The position numbers were made by a program, and so were the translations under genes. Shown here in pieces: positions 1-6,265 of a DNA stretch of 7,166 bases. Under the pieces are notes generated by a model. That model ran no database searches. It saw only the letters and a list, made by a program, of their open reading frames with translations, and was not told the origin of the DNA. Source of the stretch: an uncultured Clostridia bacterium (GTDB lineage Bacteria; Bacillota; Clostridia; Christensenellales; Borkfalkiaceae); NCBI GenBank assembly GCA_947629605.1, contig CANREK010000066.1, forward strand, positions 1 to 7,166, read 5' to 3'. The first letter of the stretch is position 1; each line of letters opens with the position of its first letter.

Positions 1-1
1 C

Positions 2-1147
2 TCTCTTCCCGCCGTGTGCGGCCGCGTCTGCCCGCAGGAGACCCAGTGCGAACAACACTGCGTCCGCGCCGTCAGGGGGGAAGCCGTCGCCATCGGCCGC
101 CTCGAACGCTTTGCGGCGGACCGCCACTATACCCATGCCGAAGAACCCGTGCGCCCCGTCTCCAACGGCCATAAGGTCGCCGTCGTCGGCTCGGGCCCCG
201 CGGGGCTCGCCTGTGCGGGTGATCTGGCGCGGCTCGGCTACGAAGTGACAATCTTCGAGGCGCTCCATGCGGCGGGAGGAGTGCTCCTCTACGGCATTCC
301 CGAATTCCGCCTTCCCAAGGACATTGTGCGCCGCGAGGTGGAAAACTTGCGCTCTCTCGGCGTGGCTATCGAGACCGACAGCGTCATCGGGCGGCTCTAT
401 ACGGTGGAAGAACTCAAAAGCGAGCTCGGCTTCGAGGCCGTCTTTCTCGGCACGGGAGCGGGTCTGCCCCGCTTCATGGGCATCAAGGGAGAGAATGCCC
501 GCGGCGTCTTTTCCGCCAACGAATACCTTACCCGCGCCAACCTCATGAGGGCCTACGAAGAGGACAGCGAGACGCCCATCTACCGCGGCAAGCGGGTCGC
601 AGTCGTGGGCGGCGGCAATGTCGCCATGGATGCGGCGAGAACGGCCATGCGGCTGGGCGCGGAGCACGTTTTCATCGTCTACCGCAGAGGGATGGAGGAG
701 CTTCCCGCGCGGCGCGAGGAGGCCGAACACGCCATGGAAGAGGGGGTCGAGTTCAAACTCCTCACCAATCCCGTGGAGATCCTGACGGATGAAAGCGGCA
801 ACGTCGCCGCCTTAAAGTGCGTGGAGATGGAGCTCGGCGAACCCGACAAGAGCGGCAGACGCCGCCCCGTCGCAAAGGCCGGGAGCGAGTTCGAACTGCC
901 CGCAGACTGCGTCATCATGGCGCTCGGCACTTCGCCCAATCCGCTCCTCAAACAGACGACGGCGGGGCTTGAAACGACAGACGGCGGAGAGATCGTCGCC
1001 GACGAGAGCGGAAAAACCTCGCTTGACGGCGTCTTTGCGGGGGGAGATGCCGTGTCGGGCTCTGCGACCGTCATTCTCGCCATGGGGGCGGGGAAGGCGG
1101 CGGCAAGGGCCATCGACAGCTACCTTTCCGCAAGATCACGGGGCTGA
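2..1147 (+). CDS. gltA: NADPH-dependent glutamate synthase small subunit / NfnB-type flavoprotein, 5'-truncated by the window
   Basis: The reading frame is open to the left edge, so the N-terminus, probably 80-90 residues of a family protein of about 460, is missing. The visible part starts SLPAVCGRVCPQETQCEQHC, the cysteine-rich iron-sulfur segment typical of GltD/GltA/NfnB proteins; the GTG at 14 is an internal Val, not a start. Numbering from that codon, an FAD-binding GSGPAG loop lies at 59-64, an NADPH-binding GGGNVAMD loop at 199-206 followed by VYRR at 222-225, and the C-terminal FAD motif FAGGDAVSGSAT at 341-352. The family passes electrons between NADPH, FAD and [4Fe-4S] clusters. 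In anaerobic Bacillota such proteins are annotated either as homomeric glutamate synthase GltA or as NfnB, the large subunit of the electron-bifurcating ferredoxin:NADP+ oxidoreductase. The sequence here cannot separate these; a NfnA-like gene just upstream, outside the window, would favour NfnB. Family assignment is secure, exact role open. Confidence 0.93.
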   Translation, partial: SLPAVCGRVCPQETQCEQHCVRAVRGEAVAIGRLERFAADRHYTHAEEPVRPVSNGHKVAVVGSGPAGLACAGDLARLGYEVTIFEALHAAGGVLLYGIPEFRLPKDIVRREVENLRSLGVAIETDSVIGRLYTVEELKSELGFEAVFLGTGAGLPRFMGIKGENARGVFSANEYLTRANLMRAYEEDSETPIYRGKRVAVVGGGNVAMDAARTAMRLGAEHVFIVYRRGMEELPARREEAEHAMEEGVEFKLLTNPVEILTDESGNVAALKCVEMELGEPDKSGRRRPVAKAGSEFELPADCVIMALGTSPNPLLKQTTAGLETTDGGEIVADESGKTSLDGVFAGGDAVSGSATVILAMGAGKAAARAIDSYLSARSRG

Positions 1148-1195
1148 AAAGAGCCCAAATAAGTCTGCATGTCCCTTTTTTGCTTCTAATAAATC

Positions 1196-1230
1196 AAAGG
1201 AATTCATACATTAGTGTATGAATTTTTTTT
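1196..1230 (+). promoter_or_regulatory. AT-rich hairpin plus T run overlapping the amidase start codon
   Basis: AATTCATACA (1201-1210) and TGTATGAATT (1215-1224) are a perfect 10-base inverted repeat around the loop TTAG. The stem can extend outward by pairing AAAGG (1196-1200, the only purine-rich Shine-Dalgarno candidate, AAAGGA) with Ts at 1225-1229 through A-U and G-U pairs. The ATG of the amidase gene (1218-1220) lies in the 3' arm, and six Ts follow the stem. In RNA this would hide both ribosome site and start codon, or act as a weak terminator or attenuator for the gene upstream; as DNA it could be a repressor operator. The inverted repeat is seen directly; the function is inferred. 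The stem has only two G-C pairs, so stability is modest. Confidence 0.5.
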
Positions 1231-1919
1231 ATCGCCATCGGGTCGCGATGGGATTTTTGGCCATCTTTCTTGCCGTCGTCATGACGTTCGGCGTCTGTTT
1301 CTTTGCGCTTGCGCGGACGGCGGCACAGACAAGCCGTCTCGTCGTCGTCATCGATGCGGGACACGGGGGGATCGACGGCGGCGTCGTCGGCATCGAGACG
1401 GGGAAGAAGGAGAGCGACATCAATCTCTCCCTCTCGAGAATTTTACAGACGGAATTCGAGGATGCGGGGTTCTATGTCATCCAGACCCGCCCGACCGAGG
1501 CGGGGCTCTACGGCACGGCGACGAGCGGCTATAAGAAGAGGGACATGCAGCGGCGTGCCGAGGTCATCCGCGAGAGCGTGCCCGCGCTCGTCATCTCCGT
1601 GCATCAAAATTTCTTTTCCACGCGATCCCGGCGGGGCGCTCAGGTGTTTTTCCGCGAAGATTCCGCCCTCTCCAAGACCCTCGCGACGCACATTCAGACC
1701 TCACTCAACGCCATGCCCGAATGTGTCAAGAAAACGAGTGCGCTCAAAGGGGACTACTTCGTTCTGAATTGCAGCGATTATCCCTCCGTCATCGTCGAAT
1801 GCGGCTTTCTCTCCAACGCCGAGGACGAAAAATTGCTCGTGACCGAGGCCTACCAAAGGAAGATCGCCCGCGCCATTCTCAAAGGAGCGCTCTCATTTCT
1901 CACAACAGAGACGGCGTAA
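1218..1919 (+). CDS. cwlD: N-acetylmuramoyl-L-alanine amidase, CwlD-like
   Basis: A 233-residue amidase_3 protein. It cleaves the amide bond between N-acetylmuramic acid and L-alanine in peptidoglycan; Bacillus CwlD (about the same length) helps form muramic-delta-lactam in the spore cortex. Residues 11-31 form one hydrophobic segment after a basic start (YRHR), fitting a signal anchor or uncleaved signal peptide, with the enzyme outside the membrane. The zinc and catalytic set is complete: His49 in VIDAGHGG, Glu65 in KKESDINL, His129 in SVHQN and Glu194 in VIVECGFLSN. The LYGT and KKRDMQRR segments also match CwlD. The ATG at 1218 is chosen because it keeps the basic stretch before the membrane segment; the in-frame ATG at 1248 would remove it. 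The AAAGGA 16 bases upstream is farther than usual, and the start lies in a hairpin. Whether it serves sporulation or general wall turnover is not shown by the neighbours. Confidence 0.9.
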   Translation: MNFFYRHRVAMGFLAIFLAVVMTFGVCFFALARTAAQTSRLVVVIDAGHGGIDGGVVGIETGKKESDINLSLSRILQTEFEDAGFYVIQTRPTEAGLYGTATSGYKKRDMQRRAEVIRESVPALVISVHQNFFSTRSRRGAQVFFREDSALSKTLATHIQTSLNAMPECVKKTSALKGDYFVLNCSDYPSVIVECGFLSNAEDEKLLVTEAYQRKIARAILKGALSFLTTETA

Positions 1920-1922
1920 CGT

Positions 1923-1951
1923 TTGACAAGGCAAAAAGAGCGTGATATAAT
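1923..1951 (+). promoter_or_regulatory. Perfect consensus sigma-A promoter for the thioesterase unit
   Basis: TTGACA at 1923-1928 and TATAAT at 1946-1951 are separated by exactly 17 bases, and TG at 1943-1944 adds an extended -10 (TGATATAAT). The -35 box begins three bases after the amidase stop codon. Transcription is expected about seven bases after the -10 box, near 1957-1959, which coincides with the ATG of the next gene at 1958. This is one of two strong promoters in the window. Confidence 0.92.
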
Positions 1952-1957
1952 ACTCAC

Positions 1958-2695
1958 ATGCCCTACTGTAACCGAAAAACATATGAATTGAGATACTCCG
2001 ACTTCGATTTCAAGGATGAGCTCTCGCTCACCTCTCTCCTTGCGCTCGTGCAGGAGTCGGCCTGTCTGAGCGCGAATGAGCTCGGCTTCGGCTACGACGA
2101 CCTGCGGCCGCACAATTACGGCTTTTTGGTCGTGAATACCTATTGCAAGTTCCGTCGCCCCGTGCGTCTCGGCGAAAAGATCACCGTCGAAACTTGGCCG
2201 CTTCCGCCCCGTCACGTCATCTTTGAGCGGCATTACCGCGTTCTCTCGGGCGAGGAAGAGGTCGCCGCGCTCGCTTCCCGCTGGTGCCTCGTCGATATGT
2301 CGAACTTTGCCCTTCTGCTTCCCGATAAACTTGCCGATGTTCACGCAAGATGTCCCTATCGCGACGAAAAGACGGTGGAAGTCCCGAGTTGGAAGATCCC
2401 CAAGATCGCGGAGGGGAGAGAGGTCTACCGCATGCGCGTCGGCGTCTCCGACTGCGACCACTACATGCACGCCAACAACACCCGCTACCTCGACTTCTTC
2501 ACCGATTGCTTCACGATGGAGGAATGGGGGAAGAGGACGATCTCCTCCTTTCAGATCTCCTATGCGAAACAGGCCAAGGAGGGGAAGGAGATCGTGCTCC
2601 TTCGGCAGGACTTCGACGGGTACAGCATCTGCGAGGCGAGGTCGGAAGGGGAGCTTTTGACGCAGTTCCGCGTCGATTGGGGGGAAACGCCGTGA
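1958..2695 (+). CDS. Acyl-ACP thioesterase, double hotdog fold
   Basis: A 245-residue protein of the bacterial relatives of plant FatA/FatB. It hydrolyses acyl-acyl carrier protein to free fatty acid and ACP in the cytoplasm, ending or diverting fatty acid synthesis. The first hotdog domain begins at once (TYELRYSDFDFKDELSLTSLL, about residues 8-28) and holds the central helix with QESACLSANELG. The second hotdog carries SDCDHYMHANNTRYLDFF at 164-181, matching the family motif D-x-N-x-H-V-N-N-x-x-Y. By eye Asp167 and His171 align with catalytic Asp and His of plant FatB, but the Asn between them reads as Tyr169. Length is normal for the bacterial form. The ATG at 1958 is the only plausible start: the first strand follows directly and no downstream start has a ribosome site. 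There is no Shine-Dalgarno sequence because the predicted transcript starts at or next to the ATG, implying leaderless translation. It shares a four-base GTGA overlap with the next gene. Substrate chain length cannot be read from the sequence. Confidence 0.9.
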   Translation: MPYCNRKTYELRYSDFDFKDELSLTSLLALVQESACLSANELGFGYDDLRPHNYGFLVVNTYCKFRRPVRLGEKITVETWPLPPRHVIFERHYRVLSGEEEVAALASRWCLVDMSNFALLLPDKLADVHARCPYRDEKTVEVPSWKIPKIAEGREVYRMRVGVSDCDHYMHANNTRYLDFFTDCFTMEEWGKRTISSFQISYAKQAKEGKEIVLLRQDFDGYSICEARSEGELLTQFRVDWGETP

Positions 2696-3159
2696 AAGCC
2701 GAAAAGCCCGCCATTCTGCGCTATGTAAAATTCTGGAAAAAGCTGTTTGTCATTTTCAGCTGTGTGGCGCTCCCCGCGCTCATGATCTGCCTCATCTATG
2801 CCTTGATCGGCTACATCGGCTTTTGGTTCGTCTCTGCCGGGATCGCCGTCGTATATCTTGTCATCTACGGTCTTTACGCCATCTTCATCTCCATGGGGAC
2901 GGTCATCGGCTTTGAAACAAACAACTCGGTCGTCTATGTGAGGACCAAGCGCAAGACCTACACCTATGACGTCAAGCGCGGTTGCAAGGCCGTCAAGGCG
3001 AATAGGCGCAAGTTCGTCTGCACGTTCGAGACGCAGGATTCGAGGGACAAGTTCACCTTTTTGAGAAAGGTGATGTTCGCAAGATCGTACGAGGAGCAAT
3101 TCACGGCCGAAGAGATCGCCGCATTTTATCCCGCGATCGAGGAGACGGAGATCGATTGA
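2692..3159 (+). CDS. Small membrane protein, two helices plus cytosolic beta-rich domain, unknown function
   Basis: A 155-residue protein that I do not recognise as a named family. The GTG start overlaps the thioesterase stop codon as GTGA, which implies translational coupling, and a purine run GGGGGGAAA (from about 2679) lies just upstream. The frame is open further left, but those positions are inside the thioesterase gene. A basic start (VKFWKK, residues 12-17) precedes two hydrophobic segments at about 18-40 and 42-70. The remaining 85 residues look soluble and beta-rich, with a basic stretch VRTKRKTYTYDVKRG (83-97) and a C-terminal FTAEEIAAFYPAIEE (137-151). The layout resembles bacterial PH-like membrane proteins of the YcxB kind, an impression rather than a match. 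Its operon partner suggests, without proving, a role at the membrane linked to lipid supply. A terminator follows five bases after the stop. Confidence 0.78.
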   Translation: MKAEKPAILRYVKFWKKLFVIFSCVALPALMICLIYALIGYIGFWFVSAGIAVVYLVIYGLYAIFISMGTVIGFETNNSVVYVRTKRKTYTYDVKRGCKAVKANRRKFVCTFETQDSRDKFTFLRKVMFARSYEEQFTAEEIAAFYPAIEETEID

Positions 3160-3163
3160 AGGG

Positions 3164-3185
3164 CGGCGTATGAGACGCCGTTTTT
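3164..3185 (+). terminator. Intrinsic terminator of the thioesterase unit
   Basis: CGGCGT (3164-3169) and ACGCCG (3175-3180) form a perfect six-pair GC-rich stem around the five-base loop ATGAG, followed directly by five Ts (3181-3185). It begins five bases after the stop codon at 3157-3159. Together with the promoter at 1923-1951 it marks a two-gene transcription unit. Confidence 0.9.
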
Positions 3186-3212
3186 CGGATAAAATTCGAA
3201 TTTTGACGATTT

Positions 3213-3232
3213 GCATAGTACTATGTCAGACA
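3213..3232 (+). repeat. 20-base dispersed repeat with palindromic core, intergenic copy
   Basis: GCATAGTACTATGTCAGACA occurs here and, as its exact reverse complement, at 6487-6506. Bases 3214-3225 (CATAGTACTATG) are a perfect 12-base palindrome. The flanks are an imperfect inverted repeat: AATTTTGACGATTT to the left against AATGACGAAAAATT to the right, so the element may extend to about 3199-3247. It sits in an AT-rich stretch of the 233-base gap between the terminator and the next promoter. The rest of that gap (about 3248-3315) shows no gene or clear structure. A REP/MITE-like repeat or a regulator site are both possible. Confidence 0.75.
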
Positions 3233-3315
3233 TAAATGACGAAAAATTAGCAAAATATTGAAATTATTTACGACATCTACGGAAAAATTACCGCACGGAA
3301 GATTTCAGACCTCAC

Positions 3316-3345
3316 TTGACGGCACGGTGTATCTTGTGGTATAAT
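3316..3345 (+). promoter_or_regulatory. Sigma-A promoter for the membrane protein-nifS-thiI operon
   Basis: TTGACG (3316-3321) and TATAAT (3340-3345) are 18 bases apart, with an extended -10 TGGTATAAT from 3337. A start of transcription near 3352 leaves a leader of about 40 bases before the ATG at 3393. Unlike the thioesterase promoter, this one is followed by a normal leader with a ribosome binding site. Confidence 0.85.
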
Positions 3346-3379
3346 GTTTCAAATCTTACGTCGGACAAGGGTTCTGTAT

Positions 3380-3385
3380 AAGGAG
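3380..3385 (+). promoter_or_regulatory. Shine-Dalgarno site AAGGAG
   Basis: AAGGAG lies seven bases before the ATG at 3393 and fixes that codon as the start over the in-frame ATG at 3405. It also shows that this genome uses standard anti-SDS pairing, which makes the lack of such a site at 1958 notable. Confidence 0.85.
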
Positions 3386-3392
3386 AATAGCG

Positions 3393-3995
3393 ATGCGAAG
3401 AGACATGCTGTATGAAGAGAGCGCAACGTGCAACCGCGAGAAAACGGAGGCCAAGTTCTACACGCTCTATCTCGTGCTTGCCATCATCTGTTTTGTGATC
3501 GCCTGTATCGTCGCCTTTTACTCGGTCCCCTTCATACAGGGCATCTTGGCGGATAAGGATCTCACGACGTTCGGCAAGGTCTTCAACATCGTTGTCCTCG
3601 TCTTTCTCATCGTGGTATTTGCGGGGGGCGGCGTGCTCTTTTGGTTCATCAAAAAGCGCTTCAACGTCAGTTACGACTACACGTTTGTCGAGGATGAACT
3701 CCGCATCACAAAGATCTTCAACGGCAGGTCGAGGAAGTATTACACGACGATCTCCGCCGATTCCCTTCTCAAAATCGGTTGGTGCGAAAAGCCGTCCTAC
3801 CAAAACGTACTGCGGGGCATTCAAGGGAAACCAAAATTTTTGACCCCCAATAAGACGCCCGCCGAAGAAAAGGATTTTGTCTATCTCTTGGTCGGCGGTT
3901 CGCTCGGAAAGACGCTTTACGTCATAGAGTGCAAACAGATGATGCTCGAATACCTCGTGCAAAGCGCGGGGATCAATAAATTTGAAAGAGAATGA
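3393..3995 (+). CDS. Two-helix membrane protein of unknown function, possibly DUF6106-like
   Basis: A 200-residue protein with an acidic/polar N-terminus, hydrophobic segments at about 22-44 and 63-87, a basic FIKKRF boundary (85-90), and a beta-rich soluble part of about 110 residues beginning VSYDYTFVEDELRITKIFNGRSRKYY (92-117). The sequence NVSYDYTFVEDELRI recalls clostridial proteins labelled DUF6106, but this is from memory and tentative. The positive charges at 88-89 place the C-terminal domain in the cytoplasm. It is the first gene of an operon with its own promoter and strong ribosome site, and its stop overlaps the cysteine desulfurase start as ATGA, so the two are probably translated together. 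No catalytic motif is visible. Its architecture resembles that of the protein encoded at 2692-3159. A role in sulfur transfer or tRNA thiolation is suggested only by position. Confidence 0.82.
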   Translation: MRRDMLYEESATCNREKTEAKFYTLYLVLAIICFVIACIVAFYSVPFIQGILADKDLTTFGKVFNIVVLVFLIVVFAGGGVLFWFIKKRFNVSYDYTFVEDELRITKIFNGRSRKYYTTISADSLLKIGWCEKPSYQNVLRGIQGKPKFLTPNKTPAEEKDFVYLLVGGSLGKTLYVIECKQMMLEYLVQSAGINKFERE

Positions 3996-5113
3996 TCTAC
4001 TTCGACAATGCCGCCACGACCCGCCCCGACGGCGAGGCACTTCAAAAGGCGGCCCAATTCACGACCGAACTTTACTTTAACCCCTCCGCCAAGTACGGCG
4101 GGGGTTTTGCCGTTTCCAAACAGATGAATGCCATGCGCGAGGCGCTCCTTGCGCACTTGAATGCCGTCGGAAAATACGACCTCATCTTTACCTCCTGCGG
4201 CACCGAGGCCGACAATCAAGCCATCTTTTCGTGCGGAAAGCGGGGGAACGTCGTCACGACGGCGGGGGAACATGCGGCGGTCTATTCGGCATGCAACGAG
4301 CTCAAAAATCGGGGTGTTGAGCCTCGCTTTGCGCCCGTAGAGCGGGACGGCAGCGTCAAAATCGAGAGCATTTTGTCCCTCGTCGACGAAAAAACGAGCC
4401 TCGTCTCCGTCGTGCACGTCAACAACGAGACGGGCGCCGTCAACGACATCGCGGCGATCGCAAAGGCCGTCAAGGCCAAAAATCCCCGCACCGTCTTTCA
4501 CAGCGACGGCGTGCAGGCGTTCGGCAAGATCCCGTTTGCCCCGCCCCCCGAGGTCGACCTTTACAGCGTCAGTGCGCATAAGATCGGCGGGCTCAAAGGC
4601 ACGGGCGGCCTCTTCAAGCGGAAGGGTCTCGCCCTCAGTCCCCACATCTACGGGGGCGGGCAGGAGAACGGACAGAGGAGCGGCACCGAGAACACCTTCG
4701 GCATCGCCGTCTTTGCCTACGCGGCGGAGAAGAAGTTCAAGACCCTCAAAGAGGATGAAATTCGCCTCAAAACGTACCGCGAAATGCTGTTTTCCGCCCT
4801 CGACGGGGAGATTTTTGTCCGTCTTTCGCCCGAAAACGGCTCGCCCTACCTTCTGACCGTCTCCGCGGTCGGCATGCGCGGGGAAGTCTTGGAGCGCATG
4901 CTTTGGGACAGAGGGCTCTGCGTCGGCACGGGCAGCGCCTGTTCCTCCAAGCACCGTTTCAGCCGTGTCATGACGGCGTGCGGCTATGGGGAAAGGGTGC
5001 TCGACGGCGTTCTCCGCATGAGCTTTTCGCCCGCCACGACCGAAGAGGAGATCAAAGAGGCGGCCGCGCTCCTCAATTCCACCGCCAAAGAATTTCAAAG
5101 GAATACGAATTAA
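3992..5113 (+). CDS. Cysteine desulfurase, NifS/NifZ type, sulfur donor to ThiI
   Basis: A 373-residue PLP enzyme that converts L-cysteine to L-alanine and holds the sulfur as a protein persulfide. Key residues are all present: the N-terminal MIYFDNAATT, a TSCGTEADN cofactor segment (67-75), His94 in AGEH, NNETG (144-148), Asp172 and Gln175 in HSDGVQAFG, PLP-binding Lys197 in SAHKIGG, RSGTEN (229-234), and the persulfide Cys317 in GTGSACSSKH. The GSACSS loop and overall length fit the IscS/NifZ group; the C-terminus stops at 373, shorter than E. coli IscS. No iscU, suf or other scaffold gene is near. thiI starts directly after its stop, the arrangement of Bacillus nifZ-thiI, so the likely partner is ThiI and the product 4-thiouridine in tRNA. 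The ATG at 3992 overlaps the upstream stop (ATGA), so coupling to the membrane protein gene is expected. nifZ is the probable equivalent, inferred from context. Confidence 0.94.
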   Translation: MIYFDNAATTRPDGEALQKAAQFTTELYFNPSAKYGGGFAVSKQMNAMREALLAHLNAVGKYDLIFTSCGTEADNQAIFSCGKRGNVVTTAGEHAAVYSACNELKNRGVEPRFAPVERDGSVKIESILSLVDEKTSLVSVVHVNNETGAVNDIAAIAKAVKAKNPRTVFHSDGVQAFGKIPFAPPPEVDLYSVSAHKIGGLKGTGGLFKRKGLALSPHIYGGGQENGQRSGTENTFGIAVFAYAAEKKFKTLKEDEIRLKTYREMLFSALDGEIFVRLSPENGSPYLLTVSAVGMRGEVLERMLWDRGLCVGTGSACSSKHRFSRVMTACGYGERVLDGVLRMSFSPATTEEEIKEAAALLNSTAKEFQRNTN

Positions 5114-6265
5114 ATGGAAAAAGTCATCATCATCCGCTATGCGGAAATTCACTTAAAGGGGAAAAACCGCGGCTACTTCGAGCGCATCTTCTCCAACAAT
5201 CTCGAAAAGGCCTTAAAGGGCATCCGCCACGAGATCCACCGCACGAGCGGGAGATATCTCATCGCCGACTTCGACGAGGAGAGAACGGACGAAATCATGC
5301 TGCGCGTCTCAAAAGTGTTCGGCGTGCACTCCTATTCGCTCGGACTGCTCACCGAAAACGACGAGGACAGCATTTTCGAGGCCGCAAAGCGCGTCGCACC
5401 GCAGAGCGGGACATTCAAAGTGGAGACGCACCGCGGGGACAAGCACTATCCGCTCACCTCCATGGAGATCAGCGCCCGTATCGGCGGCAGGCTGCTTGCG
5501 TACGATTATGAGCTCAAAGTCGACGTTCACACCCCCGCGCACACCGTCTATGTCGACATCCGCGAGGGCGGCAGGGCGCTCATCTTCGGCACATTTGTCG
5601 ACGGCCTGCACGGCATGCCCGTTTCGACCGCAGGAAGGGGACTTCTCCTCATCTCGGGCGGCATCGATTCTCCCGTTGCCGGCTACATGATGGCGAAGCG
5701 AGGCATGACAGTGGAACTTCTGCACTTCCACAGCTATCCCTATACGAACGAGGCCGCCAAGGAAAAGGTCGTCACGCTCTCCAAGCTCCTCTCCGACTAC
5801 ACGCTCGTCACCAAACTGACCACGGTGAGCGTCACGCATATTCAAGAGGAGATCCACAAAAATTGCGCCGCCGAACTCAACGTGACGCTTCTGAGGCGCT
5901 TCATGTTCCGCATCGCCGAGCGCATCGCCCTCAGAGAGGGGGCGGGGTGCCTCGTCACGGGGGAAAGTTTGGGGCAGGTCGCAAGCCAAACGCTGGAAGG
6001 CCTGACTTCCTCCAACGCCGTCGTGCGGCTTCCCGTACTCCGCCCGCTCATCGGCTTCGATAAAGAGGACATCGTCGCGATCGCAAAAAAAATCGGCACA
6101 TTCGAGACCTCGACCCTGCCGTACGAGGACTGCTGTACCGTCTTTTTGCCCGATTTTCCTGCGATCCGCCCCAAGCTCTCCTTCATCGAGGAAGAGGAGA
6201 AGAAGCTCGACATCGAATCGCTCGTGGAGGAGGCGCTCTCCTCCCGCGAGGTCATTCGCTTTTAA
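5114..6265 (+). CDS. thiI: tRNA 4-thiouridine sulfurtransferase ThiI
   Basis: A 383-residue ThiI. It adenylates uridine 8 of tRNA with ATP and replaces its oxygen with sulfur delivered by the cysteine desulfurase; in some bacteria ThiI also supplies sulfur for thiamine thiazole. Domains in order: a ferredoxin-like N-terminus beginning IIIRYAEIHLKGKNRGYFE, a THUMP domain at about 60-165, and a PP-loop ATPase domain from about 172 with SGGIDSP at 181-187. TGESLGQVASQTL (282-294) and YEDCCTVFLPDFP (337-349) are ThiI signatures; Cys340 or Cys341 is the expected sulfur-handling cysteine. There is no C-terminal rhodanese domain, as is usual in Bacillota, so the persulfide route differs from that of E. 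coli. The ATG follows the desulfurase stop with no gap; AAAGGA at 5097-5102, 11 bases upstream, can serve as ribosome site. The stop overlaps that of the convergent gene. Confidence 0.96.
   Translation: MEKVIIIRYAEIHLKGKNRGYFERIFSNNLEKALKGIRHEIHRTSGRYLIADFDEERTDEIMLRVSKVFGVHSYSLGLLTENDEDSIFEAAKRVAPQSGTFKVETHRGDKHYPLTSMEISARIGGRLLAYDYELKVDVHTPAHTVYVDIREGGRALIFGTFVDGLHGMPVSTAGRGLLLISGGIDSPVAGYMMAKRGMTVELLHFHSYPYTNEAAKEKVVTLSKLLSDYTLVTKLTTVSVTHIQEEIHKNCAAELNVTLLRRFMFRIAERIALREGAGCLVTGESLGQVASQTLEGLTSSNAVVRLPVLRPLIGFDKEDIVAIAKKIGTFETSTLPYEDCCTVFLPDFPAIRPKLSFIEEEEKKLDIESLVEEALSSREVIRF

Noticed and set aside
1141..1156. Short hairpin GGGCT/AGCCC at the stop of the first gene as an intrinsic terminator
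   Set aside because: The stem is only five pairs and the nearest T run (1176-1181) is 20 bases away, so it does not have terminator form.
1180..1212. Possible promoter for the amidase gene (TTGCTT with TTCATA or TACATT)
   Set aside because: The -10 candidates match poorly or the spacing is wrong (21 bases for TACATT), and initiation there would leave no leader; far weaker than the two promoters reported.
1850..2470. 206-codon open frame on the minus strand
   Set aside because: It overlaps the amidase end, the promoter and the thioesterase on the opposite strand, and shows no domain signs.
2350..2691. Extended start for the small membrane protein at 2350, giving 269 residues
   Set aside because: The extra part lies wholly inside the thioesterase gene, is rich in Arg and low in hydrophobic order, and the GTG at 2692 gives a normal membrane-protein N-terminus.
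3203..3236. Second promoter overlapping the 20-base repeat (TTGACG then CATAAA)
   Set aside because: The spacing is about 22 bases and the -10 is poor; the promoter at 3316-3345 explains the operon well.
3917..5152. 411-codon open frame on the minus strand
   Set aside because: It is antisense to the complete cysteine desulfurase gene, whose motifs are all intact; it follows from the GC-rich codon bias.
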